64,000 bases of DNA from Peptoniphilus_A genitalis (GTDB lineage Bacteria > Bacillota > Clostridia > Tissierellales > Peptoniphilaceae): assembly GCF_949769225.1 (NCBI RefSeq), contig NZ_CATKPB010000004.1. One strand, 5' to 3'. This document shows, piece by piece, positions 15,001 to 22,817 of this stretch (positions within the stretch are counted from its first letter, which is position 1; each line of letters begins with the position of its first letter). Under the pieces are notes generated by a model, which was not told the DNA's origin, made no database searches, and saw only the letters and a list, made by a program, of their open reading frames with translations. The position numbers were made by a program, and so were the translations under genes.

Positions 15001-17738
15001 TTTATTTTTACTTTTAATCCTTCTTCAGGTGCAAATCTTTCATAAATAGTAGCTTTATTATTTACAAAATTCGCTTGCATTGATGATTTATTTTTAACTG
15101 AAATATAAAAAGTCTTTTGTAACTTTGAAATATTGTTTTTCACATCAGTATATTCCAACTTAACTATACAATTTTCCAAAATATTGTTTAATAAATTTTT
15201 CCCTAAAATAATTTTGTCTTCTTCATCATTAACTTTAAAATCATTTGTTTCTTTATCATCAACAAATACTTTAATATTATCTTTAATTTGTGATTTTTCT
15301 TTTGTTACATCTTCTCCAGATTTATTCTTAATACTAGAAATTTCTATTGGAAGTTCTATGGCATCTTTAAAAGTTATTTCTGTAAATTCTGGATTTATCG
15401 AAAAACTAGAATAGTCATTATCTCTAATTTTTAGAATATTAACTTTTTCTTTATCAATACTTGCATTGTTTTGTAAATTAGCATTGGGTAGATCTATTGT
15501 TAAGTTATCTGAAATAACCAACGATGGATTTATTTTTACCTTTCCGCTGCCATTGCCAACAATCTTTAATGATTTAATTTTTTTACTTTTAATATTTTCA
15601 TTTGGTATCGTTAAATCATTATCATCATCTTTTACAATTACTAAATCCTCTTTTTGAAGACGAGAATATTCACTATTAAGTTCATTAATAGGATTCTTAA
15701 ACCTATTTTCGTATTTAAAGTATATAGGTGTACAATTTAATACACCTTGATTTTTATCATTTAATTCCTTTTCTTGTATTGTATTAACCATAAATAAATC
15801 TTTTAATAACTTGTTCTTATCGTTATAGTATTGATTATTTATTTTTACACCATATACCGATTTTTCAGTGTATCCAATTCCAAGTCCTACTTCAAATTTA
15901 TTAGAAGGCTTTTCTACAGTATCACTAAAATTTTCTTTACTCATTATTTCTTTAGAGCCATATTTAGAAATAATATTATTCTTTATATTTATTTCTTTTC
16001 CTTTGCCAAATAATGTTATATCAATTCCATTTTGACCAATATTATCCAAAATATTATCTTCTACAGTTAAGCTCGCATTTTCTTTTGCAGTAACCCCTAT
16101 ACCATGATAAGCATAATCTGAAATTTTATTTCCTCTTATTTCTGTTAATGTATCATTACCAGTAGCTTTGTTAATTGATATTGCAGCTGAGTTGTATTGC
16201 TTACTATTAATAGCTGCTCCATTACCTTTTATAATATTATTATTTATCTTTAAATAGCCTTGATTTAAGGTACTCATAATTTTTATAGCATTCTTAGCAT
16301 TTGCTGTATTTCTACCAAAATCAAATGTATTGTTTATAATTTCAATATTTGATATAGCATTTTTACTATTCTTAGGTGATTGACTTATAGCTGAATCGTA
16401 TATCATGCTTTCTTTAGGCGTTTTCTCAAGGTTAAAATTTAATCCATTTATTATTTTTGTAGAATTATACAAATCCAATCCACCATTAATATTATTACCT
16501 TTAAACCCTAAAACGATCTTACTTGTTTCAAATGGTTTATCAAGTTTAACATTACCAACAAAAAGTGTTATATCAATGTTATTGTTTTTTTCATCATAAG
16601 GAACAAATTCATTCTCTTTGCCCATATAAATACCACTTATCGTTTCTGGTAACTGATTAGTGTATTTTTCGCATTTTATTTTAATATTGTCAGCATATAG
16701 TAAAACTTTTGAATTGTCTTTAAAAATTTTCCCAATAAAATATTTATCGGAAGTTAAGTACTTTTCTTTTAAAATATTTTTTATAGCATCTTTATTATCT
16801 GAGTCTTTTACATCAAAAATAAAAAAGTTTTTATCAACTTGAACCATGGATAAAGGATTAGATGAATCTTCTGATTTGTTTGGATTACTTGGTGTAACAG
16901 AATGCTCAGATTCCTTAATATCTTCATTATTATTTTCTTTCGATTCGTTTTCTATGTTCATAGTTCCGTTATTGTTATAATTAGATTTATTCTTAGAATG
17001 GCTTGATTTGTAACTATCAACATTATTATTCTCTTTTTTATCCGTTTCTAATTTCTTATTAAGATCTTTATTTGTCTTAGCATTTCTTGCTCTAAAATCT
17101 ATTATATCTGCTTCCGCATTATCTATTAAGCTACAAACTTCCGCTCTTGTTATGTTTTTATTCGCTTGAAAAGTTCCATCTGGATACCCTTTCATATACC
17201 CTTTTGCTACTACATAATCTATTGAAGCTTTAGCCCATGTTGGAAGATTATCTTTAAAATCTACCCTACTTTCAACTTTATCACTATTTATTTTCATAAA
17301 TATCCTTGTCAAAAAAGTAGCTGCTTCAGCCCTAGACATTTCCGCATTAGGTCTAAAAGTTCCATCTGGATACCCATTTGTATAATCTTCTCCTACAGCA
17401 ACTGAAATTGCATCATAATACCAAGAATCCGATAATACATCTTTAAATTTTACATTAGCCTTTTTTGAAAATCCAAATGATTTGTTAACTAAGCTAATGA
17501 ACTCCCCTCTGGTTATATTTTTGTGGGGTTTAAAAGTCCCATCAGAATATCCCTTAACTATTCCCTTGTCTGCCAACTTGATGATACTATTTTTCCCCCA
17601 ATAATTTTCTGATACATCATTAAATTTTAAAGATTCATCAGATGAATGTGCAAAACACGAACTAGGTAAAATAGATATTGACATCGTTAAAACTAATAAA
17701 TATAATACCACTTTTGAAAAAATATTATTTTTTCCCAT
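12039..17738 (-). CDS. Giant SLH-anchored surface protein with beta-helix, X2-like domains and caspase-like protease
   Basis: 1899 residues. Domains in order: signal peptide (1-30, cut after CFA); three SLH domains (about 38-80, 97-143, 160-206) with GYSDGTF/GYPDGTF cores for cell-wall-polymer anchoring; an Asn/Ser/Lys-rich linker (215-300); a parallel beta-helix region (about 385-600, repeated NNxI turns); three X2-like Ig domains (about 782-880, 895-998, 1005-1135); a caspase-like C14 peptidase domain (about 1328-1595) with His1407 (YYSGHG) and Cys1457 (FDSCNAGG). Within the peptidase a full 12-residue EF-hand loop, DNDDDGKISLEE (1550-1561), suggests Ca2+ binding. An 80-90-residue module (TVxEFL...GDxLxVxAEDG) occurs about 1150-1240, 1615-1697, 1720-1798 and 1805-1896, with a weaker copy about 1243-1325. 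The start has AGGAGG 8 nt upstream. The gene is visibly more AT-rich than its neighbours, and an IS remnant follows it. The protease substrate is unknown. Confidence 0.9.
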   Translation of the reverse strand: MGKNNIFSKVVLYLLVLTMSISILPSSCFAHSSDESLKFNDVSENYWGKNSIIKLADKGIVKGYSDGTFKPHKNITRGEFISLVNKSFGFSKKANVKFKDVLSDSWYYDAISVAVGEDYTNGYPDGTFRPNAEMSRAEAATFLTRIFMKINSDKVESRVDFKDNLPTWAKASIDYVVAKGYMKGYPDGTFQANKNITRAEVCSLIDNAEADIIDFRARNAKTNKDLNKKLETDKKENNNVDSYKSSHSKNKSNYNNNGTMNIENESKENNNEDIKESEHSVTPSNPNKSEDSSNPLSMVQVDKNFFIFDVKDSDNKDAIKNILKEKYLTSDKYFIGKIFKDNSKVLLYADNIKIKCEKYTNQLPETISGIYMGKENEFVPYDEKNNNIDITLFVGNVKLDKPFETSKIVLGFKGNNINGGLDLYNSTKIINGLNFNLEKTPKESMIYDSAISQSPKNSKNAISNIEIINNTFDFGRNTANAKNAIKIMSTLNQGYLKINNNIIKGNGAAINSKQYNSAAISINKATGNDTLTEIRGNKISDYAYHGIGVTAKENASLTVEDNILDNIGQNGIDITLFGKGKEINIKNNIISKYGSKEIMSKENFSDTVEKPSNKFEVGLGIGYTEKSVYGVKINNQYYNDKNKLLKDLFMVNTIQEKELNDKNQGVLNCTPIYFKYENRFKNPINELNSEYSRLQKEDLVIVKDDDNDLTIPNENIKSKKIKSLKIVGNGSGKVKINPSLVISDNLTIDLPNANLQNNASIDKEKVNILKIRDNDYSSFSINPEFTEITFKDAIELPIEISSIKNKSGEDVTKEKSQIKDNIKVFVDDKETNDFKVNDEEDKIILGKNLLNNILENCIVKLEYTDVKNNISKLQKTFYISVKNKSSMQANFVNNKATIYERFAPEEGLKVKINSVKNSKGESIDVSRINLAKGLKIKLSYSNLRENDFSVDGNIITIKKSFLDKISAPIYGSSHNLEIHFTDTDNKVLNAKETLKVEFLNNSTVTVTPLSTLTYTQKKAPQAGIVFEITGIKNSKGIELKKNEIDLERCVDIEPFPVDWKDDTIERLNDGTFRFNRKYLDINKSKNTISIKKEYLDKLEINDKDTEFGTKQIIVKYIDPKSGINFRSDKFIIHIKKALNPLSEDTKITSEKYLISDSIIKSGRELISNRTKVADFINNILKGNPRQVVRVYKKSYINNGRLDAGNVYKYRMNYENISNEDYLVVTAENGKKVGVYKIITEDGPSKSLMVVKNNSFISNLGTTFIELVENTTLDNLKNSIELTEGTSIRILDDKGLETNNIGEGYKFILEKGEAREEREIRIKYAKKTYRALIVANSDYGNSKLNLVGPKNDKDLMKKVFENQEIDSNRFKNVVVAENVKKEEFLEKIKEAFKGANDNDVSYLYYSGHGNNINGISYICTVDSAKDKESQIKAWISVDELRKALDQVPGTKVLIFDSCNAGGFIGKKVDAVTSPTPSSSRSSREFNESIQRAFSTSLGQDRSIGYLTTNEYKVLTASSEDEYSFEDKKEAVGKFTKVLSQVAGINGKILGDNDDDGKISLEEAYEYLEDNVVYTSHIQAFPRNDKFTLFEVGSKKEDLSNETSISSTNNGNGKQNLKIIIQGDRRLIESGEFKITDDVTVGEFLNNVKKGHKNQSLKVIKFGNEKIEKNSDDKLEKLDFLEVVAEDGTKVNYVITVITEGNKKSKSSNTNISSKKDDRKINYYTIIPNAKIIRSSIKKITNDVSVGEFLSYIEKGDNNQSLLVKDKDGAIKIDRDNLVSGDKLVVKAENGDEIEYNIIFEQKELALKFKDNAFNLVLGQGIFGSRISSGKKDLDTNLTVEEFLKCIENKDSFESIKIYSGITYEPKVSNEKLENGDYILALAKEGSAPKRYTLIVKNSSN

Positions 17739-17853
17739 TTATATGTCCTCCTAAAATTAGATTTATGAATCACTCTAATAATTCACATGACATTTAATAT
17801 CATCAGCTAATATTTATTTTATAGGTTCCCTAAATGATAATAAATACCAACTA

Positions 17854-17862
17854 ATTATAGCA
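17854..17862 (-). promoter_or_regulatory. Extended -10 promoter of the giant surface-protein gene
   Basis: In leftward sense TGCTATAAT, a TG-extended -10, lies about 115 bp upstream of the ATG. No convincing -35 is seen. It implies a 5' leader of about 110 nt in which I see no riboswitch. Confidence 0.45.
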
Positions 17863-17906
17863 AAAGGCATAACTAGCTTGTGTACGATTTTTCAGTAATA
17901 AAATTA

Positions 17907-17980
17907 AAAGCTGAGTTTTAAACTCAACCTACATTGGTAATTAATTTCCATTTTAATAGGTGTATTGTTTTCTCAGCTTT
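17907..17980 (-). terminator. Long-loop terminator of the metA-lysC fusion gene
   Basis: In leftward sense AAAGCTGAG (17972-17980) pairs with CTCAGCTTT (17907-17915), followed by a T-rich tract. Inside the loop GAGTTTAAAACTC can form its own small hairpin. It starts 6 nt after the stop codon. Confidence 0.55.
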
Positions 17981-17985
17981 CTTCT

Positions 17986-19782
17986 TTAATCCTTTATAAT
18001 TGTCCCGTGATTTTCTGGGTTGTTGGTGTTTAGTATTTTTATGGTTATATTTTTCTTTGCAACGGGGCTTATGGCATCTTCTTGATAGACTTGGGCTCCC
18101 TCGCCAATTATTTCCTTTAGCTCCGTGTAGGAAAGCTTGTCAATAGTCTTGGCATCTGGGTCCCTATTGGGGTCAGATGTCATGATACCATTTACGTCAG
18201 TCCAGTTTTCGTAGACCTTGGAGTCAAGAGCATAGGCAATGAGGCTGCCTGTATAGTCGCTGCCTCCCCTTGTAAATGTTACAATCTTGCCCTCCTTGTC
18301 GCTTCCATAGAAGCCTGGGACAACTGCCTTTTTATTTTCTCCAATGTGACTTTGAATTGCCCTCTTGGACTTTTCTATGTCAACTTGTCCCCTATCGTCA
18401 AAGATAATTAGGTCCTTGGCATCAATAAAGTCGTAGTTCAAATATTTGGCAAGGAGCTTGGCATTTAAGTATTCTCCCCTGGACACAATAAAGTCCTTGT
18501 CCCTAGAATCTTTTATGTCGTCAAAGACAAATTTCAATTCATCATTCCAAAATTCTTCAAGTCCCAGGTCCTCTGCTATGGACAAGAACCTGTTTTTAAT
18601 CTTTTCAACTTGCTTGTCACGAGTTAAGTTCTGTACTTCCAACTCTTCTTCAAGGGACTTGATAATTTCCCTAACTTCTTCAATCCTCAAGTTTTTATCA
18701 GAAAGAGAAATCAATTCATCAGTAATCTTTGTATCCTTTTTAAACCTTCTTCCCGGAGCAGAAACTACAATTACGTCCCTGTCCTCCTTGGAGAAGATAA
18801 TTTTCTTAACCTTGGCAAATTGTCCTGCATCCTTTAGGGAGCTGCCGCCAAATTTTGAAACTGACTTGCCCTCAATGCTATCAATGGCAAAGGGCGTTTC
18901 TTGGTAGACACAATAGTTGAGCCAGTTGGAAAAGAAGAGGTTGCCCGCAGACCTCCACCTAATTTTTATGTCCTTCTTAGGGTCGTTGTCTTCATAATAA
19001 TTTATTGGTGGGCTGATCTTTTTGCCTTGAGAAAGGTCCCTGATGTACTCATTGTGTAGGGTGTCCTTGTCATATTCCCAGTGGCCAAAATTAAAGACGA
19101 ACCTATTGTCCTTAGTCGTCACAAGGGATACTCCAGTGTCAGGTCTTGCTGCAAGGACTTCCAAGTCAGAAAAGTCTTCAAAGTCTTCGATGTCGACATA
19201 AGTGTGCCTTGATGTTGGAACCAAGAAGCTATCATCAAATCCCTTTACAATTTTATTTTCTTTTAGCTTGTCAAACTCAAAGACTCCAAAGATTTTTTCA
19301 TCGCTAAGCTTGTGCTCGATCTTGTAGTAGTGATAGAGGGCAGCTTGGGCAGACCAGCAGATAAACATTGTGGAGTAGACATTCTTCTTGGCGAATTCAA
19401 AAATTGTCTTTAGCTCGTCCCAGTATTTTATTTTTTCATAGGCTAGGGTCTCAATTGGCGCCCCAGTAATTATCATGGCGTCATACTTGTTGTTTTTTAT
19501 GTCATCGTAAGTCTTGTAAAAGGACTTCAACCTCTTAGTGTCGGAGTTATTTGGGTCGTAGGACTCCATCCTCACAAGGTCAATATTAATTTGAAGGGCT
19601 GTGTTTGAAAGCATCCTCAAGAGTTGTAACTCAGTTTCTTCCTTCTTGGGCATCAAGTTTACAATAGCAATGCTAAGGGGTCTTATGTCCTGCTTAATGG
19701 CAGAGGAATCCCTCATTGTAAAAATATTTTCTCTTTGTAAAACTTCTTCAACAATTAAATCTCTTGGTATTATTAACGGCAT
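17986..19782 (-). CDS. Homoserine O-acetyltransferase (MetA type)-aspartate kinase fusion
   Basis: One uninterrupted 598-codon frame. Residues 1-298 are a MetA-family homoserine acyltransferase with the catalytic triad Cys142 (FICWSAQ), His234 and Glu236 (FGHWEYD). Glu111 (GAPIET) marks acetyl-CoA rather than succinyl-CoA specificity, since E. coli-type succinyltransferases have Gly there. Residues 305-598 are an aspartokinase catalytic domain with SKFGGSS (309-315) and TRGGSDYTGSLIAYAL (504-519), ending without the usual C-terminal ACT regulatory domains. The protein therefore joins the first step of the aspartate family to the methionine-branch acyl transfer. The start is ATG with GGAG about 7 nt upstream. 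A methionine T-box leader precedes it. No asd or hom gene is in the window. The presence of both domains is certain; activity of each is inferred from conserved residues. Confidence 0.93.
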   Translation of the reverse strand: MPLIIPRDLIVEEVLQRENIFTMRDSSAIKQDIRPLSIAIVNLMPKKEETELQLLRMLSNTALQINIDLVRMESYDPNNSDTKRLKSFYKTYDDIKNNKYDAMIITGAPIETLAYEKIKYWDELKTIFEFAKKNVYSTMFICWSAQAALYHYYKIEHKLSDEKIFGVFEFDKLKENKIVKGFDDSFLVPTSRHTYVDIEDFEDFSDLEVLAARPDTGVSLVTTKDNRFVFNFGHWEYDKDTLHNEYIRDLSQGKKISPPINYYEDNDPKKDIKIRWRSAGNLFFSNWLNYCVYQETPFAIDSIEGKSVSKFGGSSLKDAGQFAKVKKIIFSKEDRDVIVVSAPGRRFKKDTKITDELISLSDKNLRIEEVREIIKSLEEELEVQNLTRDKQVEKIKNRFLSIAEDLGLEEFWNDELKFVFDDIKDSRDKDFIVSRGEYLNAKLLAKYLNYDFIDAKDLIIFDDRGQVDIEKSKRAIQSHIGENKKAVVPGFYGSDKEGKIVTFTRGGSDYTGSLIAYALDSKVYENWTDVNGIMTSDPNRDPDAKTIDKLSYTELKEIIGEGAQVYQEDAISPVAKKNITIKILNTNNPENHGTIIKD

Positions 19783-19828
19783 TTCTATTCTCCTCTTTTT
19801 TTATTTGTACTTGAGGAAGGAAAACAAT

Positions 19829-20080
19829 AAAAAAAGCTTTCATCCATAAAGGACGAAAGCTATTTCGTGTTACCACCTTAATTTTCTCCCAGCTCGCGCT
19901 GAAAGACTCTTCAAGTACTATCATACTCTATCGCTATAACGGGCGCGCCCGTGCCTATCTAAATATCGATAGACCCTCAAGAAGGACCATGTTCTCCTAA
20001 TCTTCTTCTACTTCTCTCACCAAACGAAGCTCTCTTTAATCAGTCAAAAAGGATACTCTTCCTCTTATTGAGTTATTTTT
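19829..20080 (-). ncRNA. T-box riboswitch (Met specifier) controlling metA-lysC
   Basis: In leftward sense the leader shows a stem I base, an apical AGAGAGC with a TTTGGTGAGA loop closed by CTTC/GAAG, and specifier region GAACATGGTCC with ATG at 19988-19990 followed by a purine and TCCTT. Further along are a stem II hairpin, the conserved T-box AAGGTGGTAACACG (19866-19879), and the competing terminator GCTTTCGTCC/GGATGAAAGC with T7 (19829-19861). Uncharged tRNA-Met should stabilise the antiterminator and switch the gene on. A GC-rich 14-nt palindrome (19939-19952) lies in the stem II/III area. Confidence 0.88.
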
Positions 20081-20084
20081 TATT

Positions 20085-20113
20085 ATAATAGCATCAAAAT
20101 TTTTTTATGTCAA
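20085..20113 (-). promoter_or_regulatory. Promoter of the metA-lysC T-box unit
   Basis: In leftward sense: perfect -35 TTGACA (20108-20113), a 17-bp spacer, and -10 TATTAT (20085-20090). Transcription would start at the foot of the T-box leader. Confidence 0.8.
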
Positions 20114-20159
20114 TTAGTAAAAAATTGTAAGCTTATAATTTTTATTAGCTTGCAATTTT

Positions 20160-20255
20160 TTATGACTTCATAAGTTCTTATCACTTTACAGCTCTTTATG
20201 ACTTCATAACTTCTTATCAACTTATACCATATTATGACTTCACAGTTTATTATAA
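20160..20255. repeat. Imperfect 36-bp tandem repeats
   Basis: The 11-mer TTATGACTTCA recurs at 20160, 20196 and 20232, exactly 36 bp apart. The first two units match at 23 of their first 24 positions; the third degenerates after the core. TAAGCTTATAA/TTATAAGCTTA-like segments lie on both sides (about 20129 and 20249). The array fills the otherwise gene-free gap between the citF terminator and the metA-lysC promoter. Function unknown. Confidence 0.65.
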
Positions 20256-20324
20256 GCTTAGATTTATCTCCTACTTTGTAAGCTATTAAAACTTATTGAT
20301 TTCTCATAACCCTATAAATCCCAC

Positions 20325-20355
20325 AAAAAAGAGAGGCTCTTGCCTCTCTTTTTAT
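20325..20355. terminator. Terminator of the cit operon (bidirectional)
   Basis: A perfect stem, AAGAGAGGC/GCCTCTCTT, with a TCTT loop has A- and T-runs on both sides. It lies 27 nt after the citF stop. Confidence 0.88.
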
Positions 20356-20376
20356 TAGTATAGTTAGAATTTATTT

Positions 20377-21924
20377 TTAAGCTTCTTTCTTAATTACATC
20401 TATTATAGAACCATCTCTGTATTCTACAACTGCAACTACCTCGTCAGAGAATTCAACTTCTTCAGGTTTACCTGTAAGTTTTTCTGCCATTTCTTGTAGT
20501 TCCTTGATGTCCTTAAGTTCAATTCCAGCCTTTTGGAATTTTTCGATTAAGTCTTGTCTCTTTGGATTTACAGAAATACCATAGTCAGTACAGATTACGT
20601 CAACAGATTCTCCTGGTGTACAAACTGTTGTAACCTTGTCTTTGACAATTGGATTTCTTGATCTTACAAGCGGTGCAAGTATAAGTGACATTTCTGCACC
20701 TGGTGCTGTATCTTGGTGACCACCAACTGCTTGGTTAATAACTCCGTCTGATCTTGTCATTACGTTTACGTTGAAGTCAGTGTCAACTTCAAGAGCTCCA
20801 AGTAATACAAAGTCAAGAGTGTTAACTGCAGGAGTTGGGTTGTTAGGGTTTGCGTAAGATGATGCAGTTTGTTCAAAGTGTTTTGGATTTTCACGAATTG
20901 ATCTTACTGCGTCAAGGTCAAAGGATTGTGTATCGTAGATACCATCGATAAGACCTTCTTCAAGCATTGTTACCATATAACCTGTGATTCCACCAAGGGC
21001 CATTGATGCCTTGATGCCATCTTTTTTCATTTCTTCACGAAGAAGTTTTGCTACTGCAAGAGTTGAACCTGCTGCACCAGTTTGGAATCTAAAACCGTCC
21101 TTATAAAGTCCAGATGCCTTGATTGCCTTAACTGCGTTGTTAGCAATTAATAGGTCACGTGGGTTGTCGTTAAATCTAATTGATCCAGAAACAATTCCCT
21201 TTGGATCACCAATTGCATCAACTTCTACAACATAGTCAACATACATCATGCCAATTGAAGCAGGAATATTTGGGAATGGTACAAGGTTATCTGTGATTGC
21301 AACTACACAATCAGCATACTGTGCGTCAACAATTGCATAACCAAGTGATCCACAAGCTGCCTTTCCTTCTCGACCATTAATGTTTCCATATTCGTCACAT
21401 GCTGGTGCTGCAAGGAAGGCTACATCAATATGAAGTTCTCCATCTTCAATAGCTCTTGCACGTCCGCCGTGGGAACGAATGATACAAGGTTTTTTAAGGA
21501 TACCTTGAGAAATTTTTTCTCCAAGTTCTCCTCTTAGTCCAGATGATTGAATTCCAGTGATAACACCTTGTTCAATTAGTGGAATTAGTTTGTCGTGGCA
21601 TGGTGAAAGTGATGATGGAGCAAGTGTTAGGTCCTTGATGCCCATATCAGCAATAACTTGCATAACCATGTTTACAACATAGTCACCATTTCTTAGGTGG
21701 TGGTGGAAGGAAATTGTCATTCCGTCCTTAAGTCCACTTTTCTTAACAGCTTCTTCAATAGAACCTAGAAGTTTTTTCTCACTTCTATTTCCATATCTGA
21801 TTTTTGGAGAAGCCTTTCTTTCAGTTCTAAGATATTTGCCTTCGCCTTTGAAAGGAACAAGTTCGCCAATGCCTTCAAGGTATTCAGGGATATCTCTTCC
21901 TACTGCATTTTTATTATAGTTCAT
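20377..21924 (-). CDS. citF: Citrate lyase alpha subunit (citrate:acetyl-ACP transferase)
   Basis: This 515-residue CoA-transferase-fold subunit exchanges acetyl for citryl on the acyl carrier protein CitD. Family-typical segments include MTISFHHHLRNGDYVVNMVM, SSGLRGELGEKISQG, IIRSHGGRARAIEDGE and GGHQDTAPGAEMSLILAPL. The length matches known CitF proteins. The ATG at 21924 is chosen over a TTG immediately before it; GGAGG lies 6 nt upstream, inside the end of citE, so the two genes overlap by 11 bp and are probably translationally coupled. It is the last gene of the citS-citD-citE-citF operon. Confidence 0.95.
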   Translation of the reverse strand: MNYNKNAVGRDIPEYLEGIGELVPFKGEGKYLRTERKASPKIRYGNRSEKKLLGSIEEAVKKSGLKDGMTISFHHHLRNGDYVVNMVMQVIADMGIKDLTLAPSSLSPCHDKLIPLIEQGVITGIQSSGLRGELGEKISQGILKKPCIIRSHGGRARAIEDGELHIDVAFLAAPACDEYGNINGREGKAACGSLGYAIVDAQYADCVVAITDNLVPFPNIPASIGMMYVDYVVEVDAIGDPKGIVSGSIRFNDNPRDLLIANNAVKAIKASGLYKDGFRFQTGAAGSTLAVAKLLREEMKKDGIKASMALGGITGYMVTMLEEGLIDGIYDTQSFDLDAVRSIRENPKHFEQTASSYANPNNPTPAVNTLDFVLLGALEVDTDFNVNVMTRSDGVINQAVGGHQDTAPGAEMSLILAPLVRSRNPIVKDKVTTVCTPGESVDVICTDYGISVNPKRQDLIEKFQKAGIELKDIKELQEMAEKLTGKPEEVEFSDEVVAVVEYRDGSIIDVIKKEA

Positions 21925-22813
21925 CAATATCCTCCTTCTTTAGCACTCCACTTGCAACTGCAAGGTCTAGAACTCTTTGTGCGCCAGCAATAACTGGATA
22001 GTCAACCATCTTGCCGTCAACAGTAATAACTCCAGAGCCCTTTCTTTCAGCTTCCTTTGAACCGGCTATAATTCTTAGTGACTTAGTAATGTCCTTTTCA
22101 GTTGGTGTGTAAACTTCATTTACAACAGCAATTTGTTTAGGGTGAATTACAGACTTACCATCAAAGCCAAGGTCCTTTATAAATTGAACTTCTTCTCTAA
22201 AGGCATCCATGTCGCTTAAGTTTGTGTTAACTGTATCGAAACAAGCAATGCCTGCATTTCTTGCTGCAAGTACAATTTGACTTCTTGCTGCGAAAAGTTC
22301 CCAACCGTGTTTAGACCTTTGAGTTTTTAGGTTAGTAACATAGTCAGCTGCTCCAAGAGCAATACCCATCATTCTTGGTGATGCCTTAGCAATGTCAACT
22401 GCATTAATAACTCCAGTTGGAGATTCAATAGCTGCCATCATTAGGGTTCTACCTTGGCAACCCATTTCTTCTTCAACTTCTGTTATGATTTCATCTACAT
22501 CTATAACATCTTGTGCAGTTTCTGACTTTGGTAGTCTGATTACATCTACCCCAGCCTTAACAACTGCCTTAATATCTTCACGTCCAAAAGGTGTATCAAG
22601 GGCGTTAATTCTTACAACAACTTCAGTTTTTCCGTAGTCTAGAGTTTTTAGTGCATTGTAAACTAAAAATCTTGCCGCGTCTTTTTGATTTATGCTCGTA
22701 GCATCTTCAAGGTCGATCATAATTGAATCAGGACCATAGATGTGAGCATCAGTGATGTTTGCAGGGTTGTTACCTGGAAGAAACATCATTGTTCTTCTTA
22801 ATCTCTCTTTCAA
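21914..22813 (-). CDS. citE: Citrate lyase beta subunit (citryl-ACP lyase)
   Basis: A 299-residue HpcH/HpaI-family TIM barrel that cleaves citryl-ACP to oxaloacetate and acetyl-ACP. Conserved blocks seen: RRTMMFLPGNNPANI near the N-terminus, MIDLEDATS (Mg2+-binding region, about residue 33-41), AAIESPTGVINA and LGAADYVTNLKTQRS. The start codon is TTG, with GGAG 8 nt upstream overlapping the citD stop. Neighbours citD and citF abut or overlap. With CitD and CitF it forms the cytoplasmic lyase complex. Confidence 0.95.
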   Translation of the reverse strand: MKERLRRTMMFLPGNNPANITDAHIYGPDSIMIDLEDATSINQKDAARFLVYNALKTLDYGKTEVVVRINALDTPFGREDIKAVVKAGVDVIRLPKSETAQDVIDVDEIITEVEEEMGCQGRTLMMAAIESPTGVINAVDIAKASPRMMGIALGAADYVTNLKTQRSKHGWELFAARSQIVLAARNAGIACFDTVNTNLSDMDAFREEVQFIKDLGFDGKSVIHPKQIAVVNEVYTPTEKDITKSLRIIAGSKEAERKGSGVITVDGKMVDYPVIAGAQRVLDLAVASGVLKKEDIDEL

Positions 22814-22817
22814 AATA

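Noticed and set aside
12205..17000. Several rightward open frames of 60-110 codons opposite the giant surface-protein gene
   Set aside because: They are rich in Ser/Leu/Phe from AT-rich antisense sequence, lack ribosome sites and fall wholly inside the real gene.
17986..19782. Annotation of the N-terminal domain as homoserine O-succinyltransferase
   Set aside because: Residue 111 is Glu, as in acetyl-CoA-using MetA enzymes, where E. coli-type succinyltransferases have Gly; acetyltransferase is the better call.
20160..20255. CRISPR array
   Set aside because: Although the period is 36 bp, the conserved part decays across units, there are no separate unique spacers of constant length, and no cas gene is present.
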